A stretch of DNA of 64,000 bases from Diadophis punctatus similis (Eukaryota; Chordata; Lepidosauria; Squamata; Dipsadidae), in assembly GCA_023053685.1 (NCBI GenBank), contig JALIGW010000002.1:42724720-42788719 (forward strand), in the 5' to 3' direction. The translations under genes were made by a program, and so were the position numbers. Positions 51,282 through 62,522 of the stretch are shown piece after piece. How positions within the stretch are numbered: position 1 is the stretch's first letter; the number at the start of each line of letters is the position of its first letter. The notes beneath the pieces are model-generated. The model ran no database searches. It was not told the DNA's origin and saw only the letters and a program-made list of their open reading frames with translations.

Positions 51282-51345
51282 TGGCTGAGGAGTTCTGGGA
51301 GTTGAAGTCCACAAGTCTTAAAGTTGCCAAGGCTGGAGACCCCTG
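51282..51345. mobile_element. Right half of a hAT-like foldback
   Basis: 'ctgaggagttctgggagttg', 'aagtccacaagtcttaaag', 'ttgccaaggctggagacccctg' is the right arm of the CAGGGGTCT...AGACCCCTG foldback family. The left arm is missing; its place is taken by the GA microsatellite. Confidence 0.8.
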
Positions 51346-53376
51346 GTCTAGACTGCGTTTATTCTTCTGGATATTTCTGTTTGTTCATTACATCATTCAT
51401 TTCGGTGTATGATATCTGGGGGCAGACATATCAACTTGCTCCCTGTTTTGGTCATCCCCTCCCAGTTCACCCATTAGAGAAAGCTGGTAAGCTTGTGTGG
51501 AATCCCAACTCTTAACTCTCCCTTCTTTCTGGATGGTCACCTACATTGTCCAAAGAGAAGGAATAATGTTGGAACATAAACCATACAGGTATTGTAGAAG
51601 AGTTATCCAAGCAGCGTTCCTTCTATGCTGGCTAAAAACTGGGCTGAGAAGAAGATATTTGTACACTACTCAGTACACTATGATGTTTTCCTTCTGAAAG
51701 AAGCCAGTTCTGCTCATAACTTGCTGGGTTTTCAGGGAATTCTTTTTTTAAAAAAAAACCCATCATATTAGGTTTCCTTTCCTGACTGTTTTGATTCTAA
51801 TTATAATTAAAAATTTATCGAGTACATAACATGCTGGATTCAGACTACATATTCAGACAGTCAGCAACCAGATGAGCAAGCAAAGGAGAACATTCTCCAG
51901 CCTCTGCTGAACATTTTTCTATTTACTTTGCACTGTTTGGCTGTTCTTATCCATTCAGCTGTTCTCCTTCCAGAATCTAAGAGGCCTTGATCAGCATCCT
52001 TTTCTTCAAATATTTTTAATGTCAGGGATAGTTAGATCTCAAGGTAAAGGCTCACTATCATTTTCTATTATGCATATGAATGAAAAAGTAACTGCAAGCC
52101 TTGACTGGCACATTGCAAATTATCCAGCACGGTAAATAACAATTTCATGGAATTACTGGTCTAACAGCTAAAAAAAACAACACAAAACTCTGCGAGACAA
52201 AAAGAAATGGCCTACTTCAGCTACCTTCTTTATCCCTAGGGAAATATTTCAGCATCATTGCTTCTCCCTGATGCCCCGTATCCCCTCCCTGATTTCTCAC
52301 TTAAAGCTAACTTAAAATTGCCACACTACTTTCTATCACAATTACATATTCCTCCTTCACTTAAAAATACCCACATTTCCAGACAGTACCTGACTTGCAT
52401 TTTTATAAGAGTCTGTAGAGGAAAATTACTTTCAGTAAATGTCAGTATGGAGTGTCTGCTTGATTCTGCTGTGTAACATTTGTCTCCGCTAAGCAATTTA
52501 TAAATGTTTGAAATCAGGCAACAGATTAGATTATTTTATGCTGAGAACAAGTTGAGGGGCATATCAAAGGCTACTAAGCCTTTCCATCATCATCTAAGCT
52601 AACTTTTCCATTTTCGAACAGAGCTGGTTCATATACTGAGTTTTCAACCGCCCTCACAATCGACTATAATTCTGTTGGGAGTTGTTGTGGGAATTGTAGT
52701 TAACAACATTAGGAGAATCATACATTGTACACCCATTTGTGAGTTAGTTGGTTTTGATTTAGCCTGCTGGGCAAATCCAAACATTGTGATTGGTGTATCA
52801 TGATTTTGATTTAGTATATTCTATGAATTCAGCTAACTTGATTTACTGATGCCACAATGAAGTAAATCATGGCATAGAAATGGTGTAAAAGAACTTCACT
52901 AGTCACCATTTGGATGGGATTCTAAGTTATACAATAGGATAGAAACTTTGGGGCCATGACTATTATTTTTGCAACTCCTACTAGGACCAGAAAGTATTGA
53001 TCCCACATACATCCTTCATTATGCAAATTATATAATATGCAGCACTAGAGGGATGACATCATCAAGCATATGATCACAGAAAAAATTGAAAAGAAGCTGA
53101 GATCCTATTCAACTATTCAACTGAAGCCATACTAGCTGAGTGACTGCTGCTCTTAAATTAGAAAGAAAGGAAATTTAGACTGAGCCATACTAAGCCCAGT
53201 ACAATGATCACCTAGCTCTTTTGACTTTTTTAGGTTCAATTTTTTATTCTGAAATGTCTTTGTAACACTATAAGGAGAGAACCAGAGTAATCAGATGAAA
53301 TATTTATTATGGTTAAAAGTGAGGATAAAGAGGGTAGGTTACAAAAAAAATTTTTTAAACATATCTCTGAAACAGT
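51346..53376. other. Intergenic DNA
   Basis: No supported gene or RNA. A 'gttgggagttgttgtgggaattgtagtt' fragment near 52675-52705 is a faint trace of the foldback core. Confidence 0.45.
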
Positions 53377-53384
53377 GACCCAAT

Positions 53385-53726
53385 CAGAGGTGGGTTTCAG
53401 CAGGTTCTGACCAGTTCTGGAGAACCTGTAGCAGAAATTTTGAGTAGTTCGGAAAACCACTAGCGGAAATTTTGAGTAGTTCAGAGAACCGGTAAATATC
53501 ACCTCTGACTGGCCCCACCCCCATCTATTCTCTGCCTCCCGAGTCTTAGCTGATCAGGAGGAAATGGGGATTTTGCAGTAACCGTCCCCTGGAGTGGGGA
53601 GGGAATGGAGATTTTACAGTGTCCTTCCCCTGCCACGCCCACCAAGCCATCCCATACCATGCCAAGCCACACCCACCAAGCCACGCCCACAGAACCGGTA
53701 GTAAAAAAAATTGACACCCACCACTG
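53385..53726. mobile_element. hAT-like MITE, 342 bp, with 8-bp TSD
   Basis: Starts CAGAGGTGGGTTTC and ends GACACCCACCACTG. The exact 8-bp duplication GACCCAAT lies at 53377-53384 and 53727-53734. The interior has a tandemly doubled 'agcagaaattttgagtagttc' unit and CCACGCCCACC-type repeats. Related ends to the 36.3 and 50.7 kb copies. Confidence 0.95.
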
Positions 53727-53734
53727 GACCCAAT

Positions 53735-55255
53735 GACTTATCTAGTCTATTAAACGTCTATTAAAGTCTATTAAACGTCTATTAAACGTCTATTAAATTA
53801 GTCCTATTTTAATCTAGACGTGAATCTGTTTCATGATGTTCTTTCTGCATTGCAATGCCTTTGATTATGAATCCCCTGCCACAAATTGTAGCAATTGGAG
53901 GTTGGCGTTTGCAAGGTTAGCCACACTATAGAGCATGCATTCTAAGCCAAATGAGAATCAAGGAAAGGTCATAATATTTAATGCTTTTTATTTAGAGAAA
54001 TAGCGCCTAAAGCAACATGACAATAATACATGCTGTGGGCAAAGTGCAAATACAAATACAATTTTCTCCCTTTCTCATAATACGAGAGCCTGAAACATTC
54101 AATGATACTGCAAAATGGAAGATATAACACAGAAAAAACAAAGAACTTCTTTAGATAGTGCATTAGAAAAGTTAAGTTTACTAATAATTATAAGTCATAC
54201 TATATTCTGGGCATCTTTCAAATGAATAGACTTCAACTCCCTGACTTTCTAGTTAGAATGTCCACATAGCTGGATGGTATCATGCTGGGAAAGGTTGCTA
54301 TATATTTTTAAATTCAATAGCAGAATATTTCTAAATTGCCAGTTGCTAGAGAGCAATAGTCTTTAAAGGATTATTGCTTAATATCCTATTTATGAGCTTC
54401 CCAGAGCATCTGATTAGCTTCTTTGGAAATGGGATACTGGACTAGGTAAGCCTTTGCTTTGAAGCAAATATTCTCTTTTTATATTCTAATGGTATTCAGT
54501 AGCAAGAACTTAAGAACTGCCTCATTGTTTAGACCAAAAAGTTATTCCTAATTCAGCATAGTTTGTCTTAACCAGCCAGATGCTACTGAGAAATTTATTA
54601 GCACAGGATATGAGAGCAACAGAATTCTCCTGTGGTTTGTCCCCTCCATCTGGTAATTAGAAATGCGTTGCTTCTCACTGTCACATTTAACTATCATAAA
54701 GATCATAAAAATAAGGCTCTATAATATTTCATTCTTCTTATGTGTACTCTAACCTCGTCAATACCATATCATTACAACTTCAGAAATGAATTCTAGATGT
54801 TAATTATTCATTGTAGGAAAAACTTATTTCTTTTTCTGGTCTTAAACCTTATGCCAATCAATTTAATTGGATCATCTAAATTCTAGTCATTTGAAATGAG
54901 TCTTACTGAAAGTAAAAAAGTTCTTATCTTGTGAACTTCCTTTGTTAAAAAGGATGCCCTGATCATTTCAGTTGTTCTTTCAGGAAGCTTTATATAGTAG
55001 GATTCTAAATGAAGGTTCATATAGGACAGATTTGTTTAATAGCTCTACAAAGCTTGCTGTTTCATTTAAACCTGCCTAAGATCTTCCAGGCCTGACAGCA
55101 CATGCAAGGTTACATCCTTACTTGAACATAATTTTTTCTGTTTTATGTTATGCCTGCCTTCCATCATGAAACTCAAAATAATAAGTGGCTAAATACTGAC
55201 TAGAATTAGCATTCTTAAGTACATTTGCAGAGGTTGAAATTCACTAACTATAGGA
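53735..55255. other. Intergenic DNA
   Basis: Begins with a short degenerate tandem of TATTAAACGTC units (about 53748-53797). Nothing else is recognised. Confidence 0.45.
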
Positions 55256-55412
55256 CAGTGATGGCGAACCTATGGCACGCGTGCTGCAGGTGGCACGCGG
55301 AGCCATATCTGAGGGCACACGAGGCATTGCCCTATGTCAGCTCCAGTGCGCATGTGCATGTTGATCAGTTGATTTTCGGCCTTCTTTTTGGCCGTTTTTG
55401 CTCTCCCCAAAA
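55256..55412. mobile_element. Left end of a hAT-like element, interrupted
   Basis: CAGTGATGGCGAACCTATGG is a hAT-type left end, followed by a 'gtggcacgcggagccatat' stretch and 'ggccgtttttgctctcccc'. No reverse-complement right end (CGCCATCACTG) is found downstream. Related interior words ('aaaacggcccaaccggaagttc' near 56636, and 'ggcccgttgggccatttttcatcgtcccc' near 56970) reappear after the GC-rich hairpin cluster, so the element was probably split by later insertions. Confidence 0.7.
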
Positions 55413-55543
55413 CTAAAGTGACCAGATATTTTTTTTAAGCGGGATGGGGGGGCGGGCCTGCCTGCCCCCCCCGCCCCGCTTAAAAAAATTTGTTTTGCCC
55501 TCTGCGCATGCGCAGAACGCTGCGCATGCGCAGAGGGCAAAAC
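55413..55543. repeat. Two consecutive hairpins at the start of a GC-rich island
   Basis: CTAAAGTGACCAGATA at 55413 resembles the left end of the MITE at 56499. Hairpin one (about 55430-55488) pairs TTTTTTTAAGCGGG with CCCGCTTAAAAAAA around a G-run and a C-run. Hairpin two has perfect 24-bp arms, 55492-55515 and 55520-55543, each containing TGCGCATGCGCA. Confidence 0.88.
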
Positions 55544-56235
55544 AGCAAATGTCGGCGTCCAGGTGGGGCGGGGGAGGAGGGAGGGCGCTTGGATGCCTGG
55601 AGCTCGCGACAGGTAAGCTGCCGGCTGCCTCCTTTCCCTGTCTCCTGCCTCCCGTTCGTTGCTTGCCAGCCCGGCCGAAGGGGAGGCGGGAGGCGAGGAA
55701 AGGCCTCCCGAAGGGGAGGTGGGCTCCCGAAGGGCTGCCGGCTCCCGAAGGGGAGGCGGGAGGCGAGGAAAGGCCTTTCGGGAGCCCACCTCCCCTTTGG
55801 GAGGCCTTTCCTCACCTCCCGCCTCCCCTTCGGCCGGGCTGGCAAGCAACGAACGGGAGGCAGGAGACGGGGAAAGGAGGCAACCAGCAGCTTACCTGCT
55901 CCAGACATCCAAGCGCCGCGGTCTCCCGGTCGCCCGCCTGGCCCCAGGGCAACGGCGGCAGCGAGGCGACGGGGGGAAGGAAGGGGAGGGGGATGAGGAA
56001 GGGCTGTTTGCACCGCCGCCGGAGCTCAAACCGGCGACGGCAGCGGTGACGGCTCCTCGTCCCTCACCCCTCCACCCGCATCCCAACAGCAGCGGCGCCT
56101 CCGAGGGCGGGGCTAGGGATGGGGTGGGGGAAGGAGAGGAGGAGCAGCCCCCCTTCCCCCTCTCCCCAGCAGGCAGCCGCCTCGCTGAAATTCCGCCCGA
56201 CTTGCTTCCGGTACTTCTCTTTTGCTTCCCCGACC
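55440..56235. promoter_or_regulatory. CpG-rich island, possible promoter or repeat-derived
   Basis: CpG density is high from 55440 to about 56235 in an otherwise AT-rich desert. The first half is hairpin repeat. The second half (55920-56235) is not palindromic and has GGGCGGGGC, CTTCCGGTA (ETS-like) and other promoter-style words. No gene with a start here is recognised, so a promoter role is only possible. Confidence 0.3.
55585..55916. repeat. Large GC-rich inverted repeat, arms about 147 bp
   Basis: Arms 55585-55733 and 55772-55916 are near-perfect reverse complements (GCGCTTGGATG at one end, CATCCAAGCGC at the other) around a loop of about 38 bases that itself repeats arm sequence. Each arm carries CAGGTAAG, a good splice-donor match, on its own strand. 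The open frames of up to about 200 codons in this area on both strands follow from the GC content. Confidence 0.9.
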
Positions 56236-56236
56236 T

Positions 56237-56390
56237 AAGCTTAACTCTCATGGGTCACACCCTAAAGTGAAGGGAGCCCCCCCTCTCTCCACTCTCCTCC
56301 AATGTTTAGCTTAGTCCCGCCCTCTACCGTTATATCATTGATTGCCTCCAAGCTTAACTCTCATGGGTCACGCCCTAATGTGAAGGGAGC
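56237..56390 (+). repeat. Two 41-bp direct repeats, 113 bp apart
   Basis: 56237-56277 and 56350-56390 both read AAGCTTAACTCTCATGGGTC followed by 'acaccctaaagtgaagggagc', with two differences. The sequence between contains 'tagcttagtcccgcc'. Confidence 0.95.
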
Positions 56391-56498
56391 GTTCGGCCAT
56401 TGGCCACTGGTTGTTAAAAAGTACTCAGCCTTCTTCAGGGATTGGCTGGTTGCCGGCTCTGTTGTCCAAGCTCTTTGGCAGTGGGGTGGCCTTTAGCA

Positions 56499-56632
56499 TA
56501 AGGTGACCAGACATCCCGCTGTTCCGGCATTCTTTTCAAAAAAGCGGGACTTTTTGAAAAGAATGCGGGACGCGGGACACACGCTTGAAAAGCTTGTCTG
56601 TCCCGCCAAAAGCGGGACGTCTGGTCACCTTA
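56499..56632. mobile_element. MITE, 134 bp, TA ends
   Basis: Left end TAAGGTGACCAGACATCCCG and right end CGGGACGTCTGGTCACCTTA are inverted repeats. TA at both edges suggests a TA target duplication. An internal hairpin ATTCTTTTCAAAAA / TTTTTGAAAAGAAT lies at 56530-56564. Non-coding. Confidence 0.9.
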
Positions 56633-56726
56633 CCCAAAACGGCCCAACCGGAAGTTCACTTGTGTGCTCACCCTCAGCCTCCTTTTCTCTGTCAGAGGTC
56701 TTCAGGAACTTCTTCGGCTTTGGACA

Positions 56727-56914
56727 GTTGCAGCCAGCCCCCCCCCACCTCGGCCCATTTCTTCTGCAGCCAGGAAGGCTTTCCTGAAGGCCTCTGCAGC
56801 CGATAACAGAGCTCCAGATCGATCCGGAGCTCTGTTATCGGCTACACAGGCCTTCAGGAAAGACTTCACGGCTGCAGAAGAAATGGGCCGAGTTGTGCGA
56901 GGCCTAGTTGCAAC
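56727..56914. repeat. 188-bp palindrome without a loop
   Basis: The sequence is symmetric around GATC|GATC at 56820/56821. Long matching blocks include GCCGATAACAGAGCTCC with its inverse and CGGCCCATTTCTTCTGCAGC with its inverse. Mismatches are spread over the outer part, so it is not a recent perfect duplicate. Confidence 0.92.
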
Positions 56915-57658
56915 TATCTGAAGGTAAGTAGTAGGGCAGCTCCACTTTCTTTCATTTCCGAACTTCCAATTGGCCCGTTGGGCCATTTTTCATCGTCCCC
57001 AGGCTTCAGGAGGCTTTCAAAGTCCTTGCAGAGCCACAAGAAGGTTCAGAAGTGAACACGTCCCCTTAAGTTCCTTAGAACCTTATCTATCTGTTCCCAG
57101 ACTAAGACTGGCAATTTGGAGAGATTCCTGTATAAGAGGCAGAATATAATATAGTAGTGAGCTTGAACCTTGCATGTTTAGGTCCAGCTATTTGTGAATG
57201 ACAGTTTTGCCATAGAAAGTTTTAAGGGCTCAGAAAACAGAGCTTTGGACTTTGAATATTAAGATTTTAAAACAATCTTTAAAGAATAAATGTGTGCTTG
57301 TGGAAAAATGGTTTTGAGATTGGACAGATAATAAGACAAGTAACTTATAATGGTGTTCAGAAACATATTTGAGAAACTGAACCGCAACTTCCATTGGGAA
57401 TTTGATTCAATTATATCAGCTTTGGTATCTCTTCTTGGGAACAGTTTGTTCCTGAAGATGTTACAGAACAGAAAGGCAGTAAAATTTACCTGAGAAAAAT
57501 ATGAACGAGAACCTGAGTAAGAATTTGTTATTAGATAGAAAGGTAAAACTGAATAGGATTAAAAACTAAGAAGGAAATAAAAATGACACTGCCAGAGAAC
57601 AATTGGAATACTTTCCTTTTGTTGGATTCACAAAAGAGAGTTAACAGATAGTTTAAAG

Positions 57659-57719
57659 CAGGGGTCTACAACCTTGGTAACTTTAAGCCTGGAAGACTTC
57701 AACTCCCAGAATGATTCTG
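57659..57719. mobile_element. 61-bp hAT-like insertion with perfect 8-bp TSD
   Basis: GTTTAAAG lies on both sides (57651-57658 and 57720-57727). The insertion starts CAGGGGTCTACAACCTTGG and continues as the left arm of the foldback family. It ends CCCAGAATGATTCTG, which is not the inverse of the left end. Confidence 0.8.
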
Positions 57720-57837
57720 GTTTAAAGCACTGAAGAACTTTGCAGCAAGGATCAACAACTATCTGAAAGGATTTCAGAGAAAGATCATTCTACAAGATAC
57801 ATTTATTTGATCAGAGATAAAATGGGATATGTTATTG

Positions 57838-58135
57838 TTCTGGGTGGCTGTTTTTGGATTTGATGATGAGGCAATCCATTCAATTTTGTTCGATTCTTGA
57901 GGATTCTGTGAAACAGCTCCCTCCACAATTTTTGATATTATACAGCTTCTTTCAGTTGTTTTATGCTCCAGCTGATGGCAGCTTTGATAGTGTCAGGCCA
58001 TGATGTTCTTTGGCAGCCTCATTTCCTTTTCCTTTCATAGCATCACTGCTTTTTCCAGTGAGTTTGTTCACATGACATGTCCAAAATAAGTAAGGTGAAA
58101 TTTTGTGATTTGGCCTTGCAGCAAAATGCCTGGTT
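57838..58135 (-). mobile_element. Possible old LINE fragment, antisense
   Basis: Text such as 'gctgatggcagctttgatagtgtcag', 'cttttcctttcatagcatcactgc' and 'cacatgacatgtccaaaataagtaag' is one I have seen as antisense LINE-like repeat in amniotes. Frames are broken and the family is not identified. Confidence 0.3.
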
Positions 58136-58139
58136 TTAT

Positions 58140-59306
58140 ACTTGTTTTTTTTTTAACTTTTTTTTCTTGAATACTCCACATAAACATTAATACATATACC
58201 ATAACATCTTATCATACATTCACATAATTATATATTATTGTTCAATAAACCATGAATAAACATCCTAATCTTGCACCTTTCACAACCAAGTTGCCTGTCT
58301 GTTTTCCCATATTGCCTTATATCCCCTCCCTCTACCTCCCCCATTCCTCTACCTTTTTTCTCCTTCCCTCCCTTCTTCCTACTTCCCTCTACCCCTTCTT
58401 CCCTCTTTCTCATTCTCCACCTCTACCTCCTCTCCCTCCCTCCTCTTCCCTCCTTCTAACCTCCTTCTCTTCTCCTACCTACACTCTTCCTTCTTTCCTC
58501 CTCTTCTCTACTTCCTCTTCCTCCCTCTTATTCCTTCCCTGAGTATATCCATTCATAATCTATTTTGTGGTTAACAGACAAGCAACTCATCTCTCCAATT
58601 TCTCTTAATTTATGGTACAACTATTAATCTTATATTTTTATCTATATTTTATATGTATTATTCTTCCTAGGTATATTTTATATACTATTATGATGCTGCG
58701 TCCTTAACTACCTAATTTTGTCACCTGGATCCACCACCTTTAATTTTCCATTTTCCTCCAATTTGATCGGTGTTACTATCTTCTATACATATTCATTTTC
58801 TATCAATCATAAAGTTTCCCCCAACCGTTATAGTATTCATTTCAATTCTCCCTTATCAATTAAAATATCTTACAATATTCCACCAATTAAATCTGTTTGG
58901 GTAAATTAGTGCTTCCATTATTAATAACCAACATGATATTGTTACAAATAATTTGTCTTTTACTTTTTCCCATACCTCGTACAAAAAGCTTCTTACAATG
59001 TCTCTGGAGATAGCTGATATTTACTTCTCCCTTACTATATGAATGTGTGCTATCCTATCTATATCTGTTCCCTCCATAATTATAATTCTTACATTTCTTA
59101 ATAATATCTATTCTCTCCATAATCATTTATTCATTGCCCTAGCCGACCTTGTAATCCTTATATCTCTTGGGTCTTTTGCCTCTTTTGCCATTGCTCCTTC
59201 CAGTTTCCTTTCCTTCTCGTTAGTATATTGACTTGCTTGTTTTTTGGTCTCCTCCTTGATATCTTCTTGAAATCTAACCTCTCTTTCACCTCTCAATCTT
59301 TCTTCA
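58140..59306 (-). mobile_element. Possible L1-like 3' end, antisense, with polypyrimidine tract
   Basis: A T-rich start (58145-58170) reads as a poly(A) tail on the minus strand. It is followed at 58320-58550 by about 230 bp of nearly pure pyrimidine, i.e. polypurine on the minus strand. L1 elements carry a polypurine tract in the 3' UTR, so this layout fits, but no L1 coding sequence is recognised. Confidence 0.35.
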
Positions 59307-59372
59307 TCTATTCTATTCTATTCTATTCTATTCTATTCTATTCTATTCTATTCTATTCTATTCTATTCTATT
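59307..59372 (+). repeat. (ATTCT)13 microsatellite without a CR1 body
   Basis: About 13 uninterrupted ATTCT units. The bases upstream ('aatctttcttcat') do not resemble the CR1 3' end seen before the array at 39971. Confidence 0.97.
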
Positions 59373-59379
59373 GATAATT

Positions 59380-59905
59380 TCCAATCATGTTAATATTCAT
59401 TTCCACATATTGTCTGCAGGTATGGAATTTATACATATGGGGCCTTTTTGGCTTGACAGTTGCTTCATTGCTTCAACAATTTCTTCCTGAAGAATGGGTG
59501 TTCTAATCCTGCTTCCCTTTCTTCTTCATCTTGAGGAGTCTGAAGCTCTTTGTTGCTGGCATACAGCTCTTCTGTATTTTTCACCATCTTTCCCTTGCTT
59601 GTTACTGATGATGCTTTTATGAACAGGAATTTTCATTTACACAAATACATTCATGGTGTGGCCCTTCTTGCAGTCCTCTTCAAGGTACTTGCTGGTCCCA
59701 GTAACTTTCCTTGCTGGTCTTCGGAAATCTGCATTCAATTTCTTTGCTTCCCCATATTTGCTTGCTGCTTTGGTTGCATTTCTTCAATCAGTAATTCTGG
59801 TGGTTTCATCTGAGAGCCACTTGCCCTTTTTCTCTGGCTTCCGGTCTCTTGCGCTGTTCAATTGGCTTTCAGATGAATCCAAGGGCATTCTTAGAAAGAC
59901 CTAAC
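59380..59905 (-). mobile_element. Possible LINE-like fragment, antisense
   Basis: Clause-like antisense coding texture ('ttgacagttgcttcattgc', 'gaggagtctgaagctctttg', 'gtacttgctggtcccag', 'ttggctttcagatgaatcc'). Plus-strand open frames here are by-products. I cannot assign the family. Confidence 0.3.
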
Positions 59906-61934
59906 AAGCCAATTCCATTTTTCATTTTGCATGAGTATCTAGGAAAATCGAAGGCAGGTACAGTAATCAGAGTCATGTTGGTTCCCACAAATGCCACATG
60001 GGGGATCCTAGCCATAAATCATTTATCATTCACAATTTCTGAATTTATGTAGCACACTAAGCCAAATTATATCACAGGCAATTGGAATCCAGACATTCTT
60101 TTCCTAAAAGTTCCTTTGATGGTTTGAACCAGAATAAAAGTCAGATTAAAAACTATGCACTTACATTCATTTGTTATTTGTTTTGGAGAGAACACTTTCA
60201 AGGTATGTTTTTTACCTCAGTTTTGCTAACTCATGTATATGTTTTACATTCTTTCTTCATACTTTTCTGCTAGAAAGTCAGCTGCATATATTTTGTGTTT
60301 TGACCTCCTTAGGCATGACATTTAGTTGCGTATTAGTGTCTTGGAAGGAAAAGCATAGTATTTTTGCTATTTTCTTCTTAAATTACTTTTTAAATTGTTC
60401 TTGCCTGTCACCAAGCTTTAAAAATAAAGAAGTGAAAAGTGAAATAAATCAAAGCATCAACTAAAGCACTGTAGAGTTGGTAAAGTCTATCTGTAGAATA
60501 ATATATAGCCAATTGTAAAACCTCTTAGGACAATTCAGTTCAAAATGGGGTGTCATTAAGAGCTCTTTAATTCTTCTTGTAACTGCAGCTCTCATCAGAA
60601 TAAAATAATTAGGCACATAGATATATTGGGCAACTAGCAAATATCTTCCAGGGTTAAGTGATTATACACTTTGCTATTTGCCATCAAGATATTTTTCTTT
60701 TTAAAAAGAAATACTAAAAGAAAGCATGGCAGTTTGCTGAAAATATCTATGGTTTATAAATACCAGGAGATGTACACTAAAATTTGATGATAGATTTTTA
60801 ATCACATATAGTACAGACTGCTGAGTTTCTATTTTGAGGTTACTACATTTACTGATACCCTATAAAAAAAGGATGGCATTTTTTCAAATATTTTATAGCC
60901 TAGCCCATGCAGTTATTTTCATGGATTATTTAAACATGGCATTTCTCAACTGCAACATAGTTCCCTTGCAGTGCTACCCCAAAAATTGCAACTAAAACTA
61001 GGTATAACATTCTTGTTTGCAGAAAAATCTCCTCCTTCCCTCCAAAAAATTCAAACTATGAAGACATTTGAAGAGCTTATTTGGAATTATTTGAATTATG
61101 CTGAAAACTGCCTTCCAGATCCTCCATTTAGGCACTCTCTGTGGCCCCCTCATATTTGAGGTAAGCAGGTGAAGCATTAAGGGTTCTTTGCCCAAAGACT
61201 CCTACTGGTAAGGTAGGAACCAACTGGGATTTGATTCCCTAGCTATCCATGGCTCTTGGTCTGCTATTATAGCCCATGGAAACACATACTGTAACTCACA
61301 TTGAGTATTGCAAATTGAGGAGTTGCAGATGGCATGTTGTTAGTGATATATTTATAAAAAGAAAAGAATACCTACATATCTTTTAACCGATTTGTAACTA
61401 AACTAAACACAAGAAACACTGCTTTTACCCAGGAGAGGATTGCATAACTTTTTTCTTCTTTTTTAAATAGTTTTAAGCAATTCTTTTCTACCACTCTGAG
61501 TGAAAATGGTAAAGAAAGGGCCACTTGGTGCAGCACTAATTTCAACTAAAAGAACATCATTGAGGAAATTTTGCAAAACCAGATTGACTTTATCTGGCAA
61601 AAAACACTTATAGACTTAAAAGCCACAGAATAACAGAATCGAGAGGGGACAATTAGGCCAATGAATGCAAAGCCCCTGCTCATTACAGGAGTTCATATCA
61701 AAGATGGATGTTCTTGCCTCTGTTTTAGCACTTCAAATACAAGTAGTCCTTGATTACTGACCACTTGTTCAAAGTTATATACAGCACTAAATAAGGAGAG
61801 TTACAGTGGGCTCTTGAAATTGCAGCTGTCACAGTATTCCCAAAGTTACAAGATCACAATTTGGGTGCATGGCTACCAGCTCTCAGTTATAACATTGAAA
61901 CATCTTGCAATCAGGAGATCAACATTTGTAAATC
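59906..61934. other. Intergenic DNA
   Basis: No supported gene or repeat that I can name. Confidence 0.45.
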
Positions 61935-61942
61935 CCACAGTC

Positions 61943-62078
61943 CAGTGTTTCCCAACCTTGGCAACTTGAAGATGTCTGGACTTCAACTCCCAGAATTCCC
62001 CAGCCAGCGAATGCTGGCTGGGGAATTCTGGAAGTTGAAGTCCAGACATCTTCAAGTTGCCAAGGTTGGGAAACACTG
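61943..62078. mobile_element. Complete hAT-like foldback, 136 bp, with 8-bp TSD
   Basis: Starts CAGTGTTTCCCAACCTTGG and ends CCAAGGTTGGGAAACACTG. The two halves form an almost perfect palindrome around GCCAGCGAATGCTGGC. The exact duplication CCACAGTC lies at 61935-61942 and 62079-62086. It is related to the half copies at 51282-51345 and 57659-57719. Confidence 0.97.
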
Positions 62079-62522
62079 CCACAGTCATTGGGGAAGGTGG
62101 CAAGAAGTTGCAAGTTGTGGTCACACGAGATAATCCTCGCAAGCAGGGTGCAATCACATGATTTTTCATTTTATGACCACATCACTTAGCAATGCAGTTG
62201 TCCATCCCAAGTACGTAGAGTAAGTGAAGATTACCTGTAAAGGGACAGTAACTGATTGTACTTTTGACTTGCTCTTATTCCCCCTCCTTCCCCAAGATTC
62301 AATTAGAATCTACTTTTCTGTAGATCAGAGCCATTATGATGTGTTATGTGTCTGGAAGGATACATAACAACTAATAAAAATGCTGTCCACCCCATTGTTT
62401 TAAAACTTTCCTTCTAGATATGTTGCCTCTTGACAATTTCATAGCCATATTTGTATTATTTTCTTGAATTGGTATTCCCTGTGTTCCTATCGAGCTTGAG
62501 CTGGAATCCTATTTTCAACAAG

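Noticed and set aside
55337..56270. Open frames of 168-203 codons on both strands
   Set aside because: They translate a GC-rich inverted repeat, so the same peptide pieces occur on both strands. This is repeat structure, not a gene.
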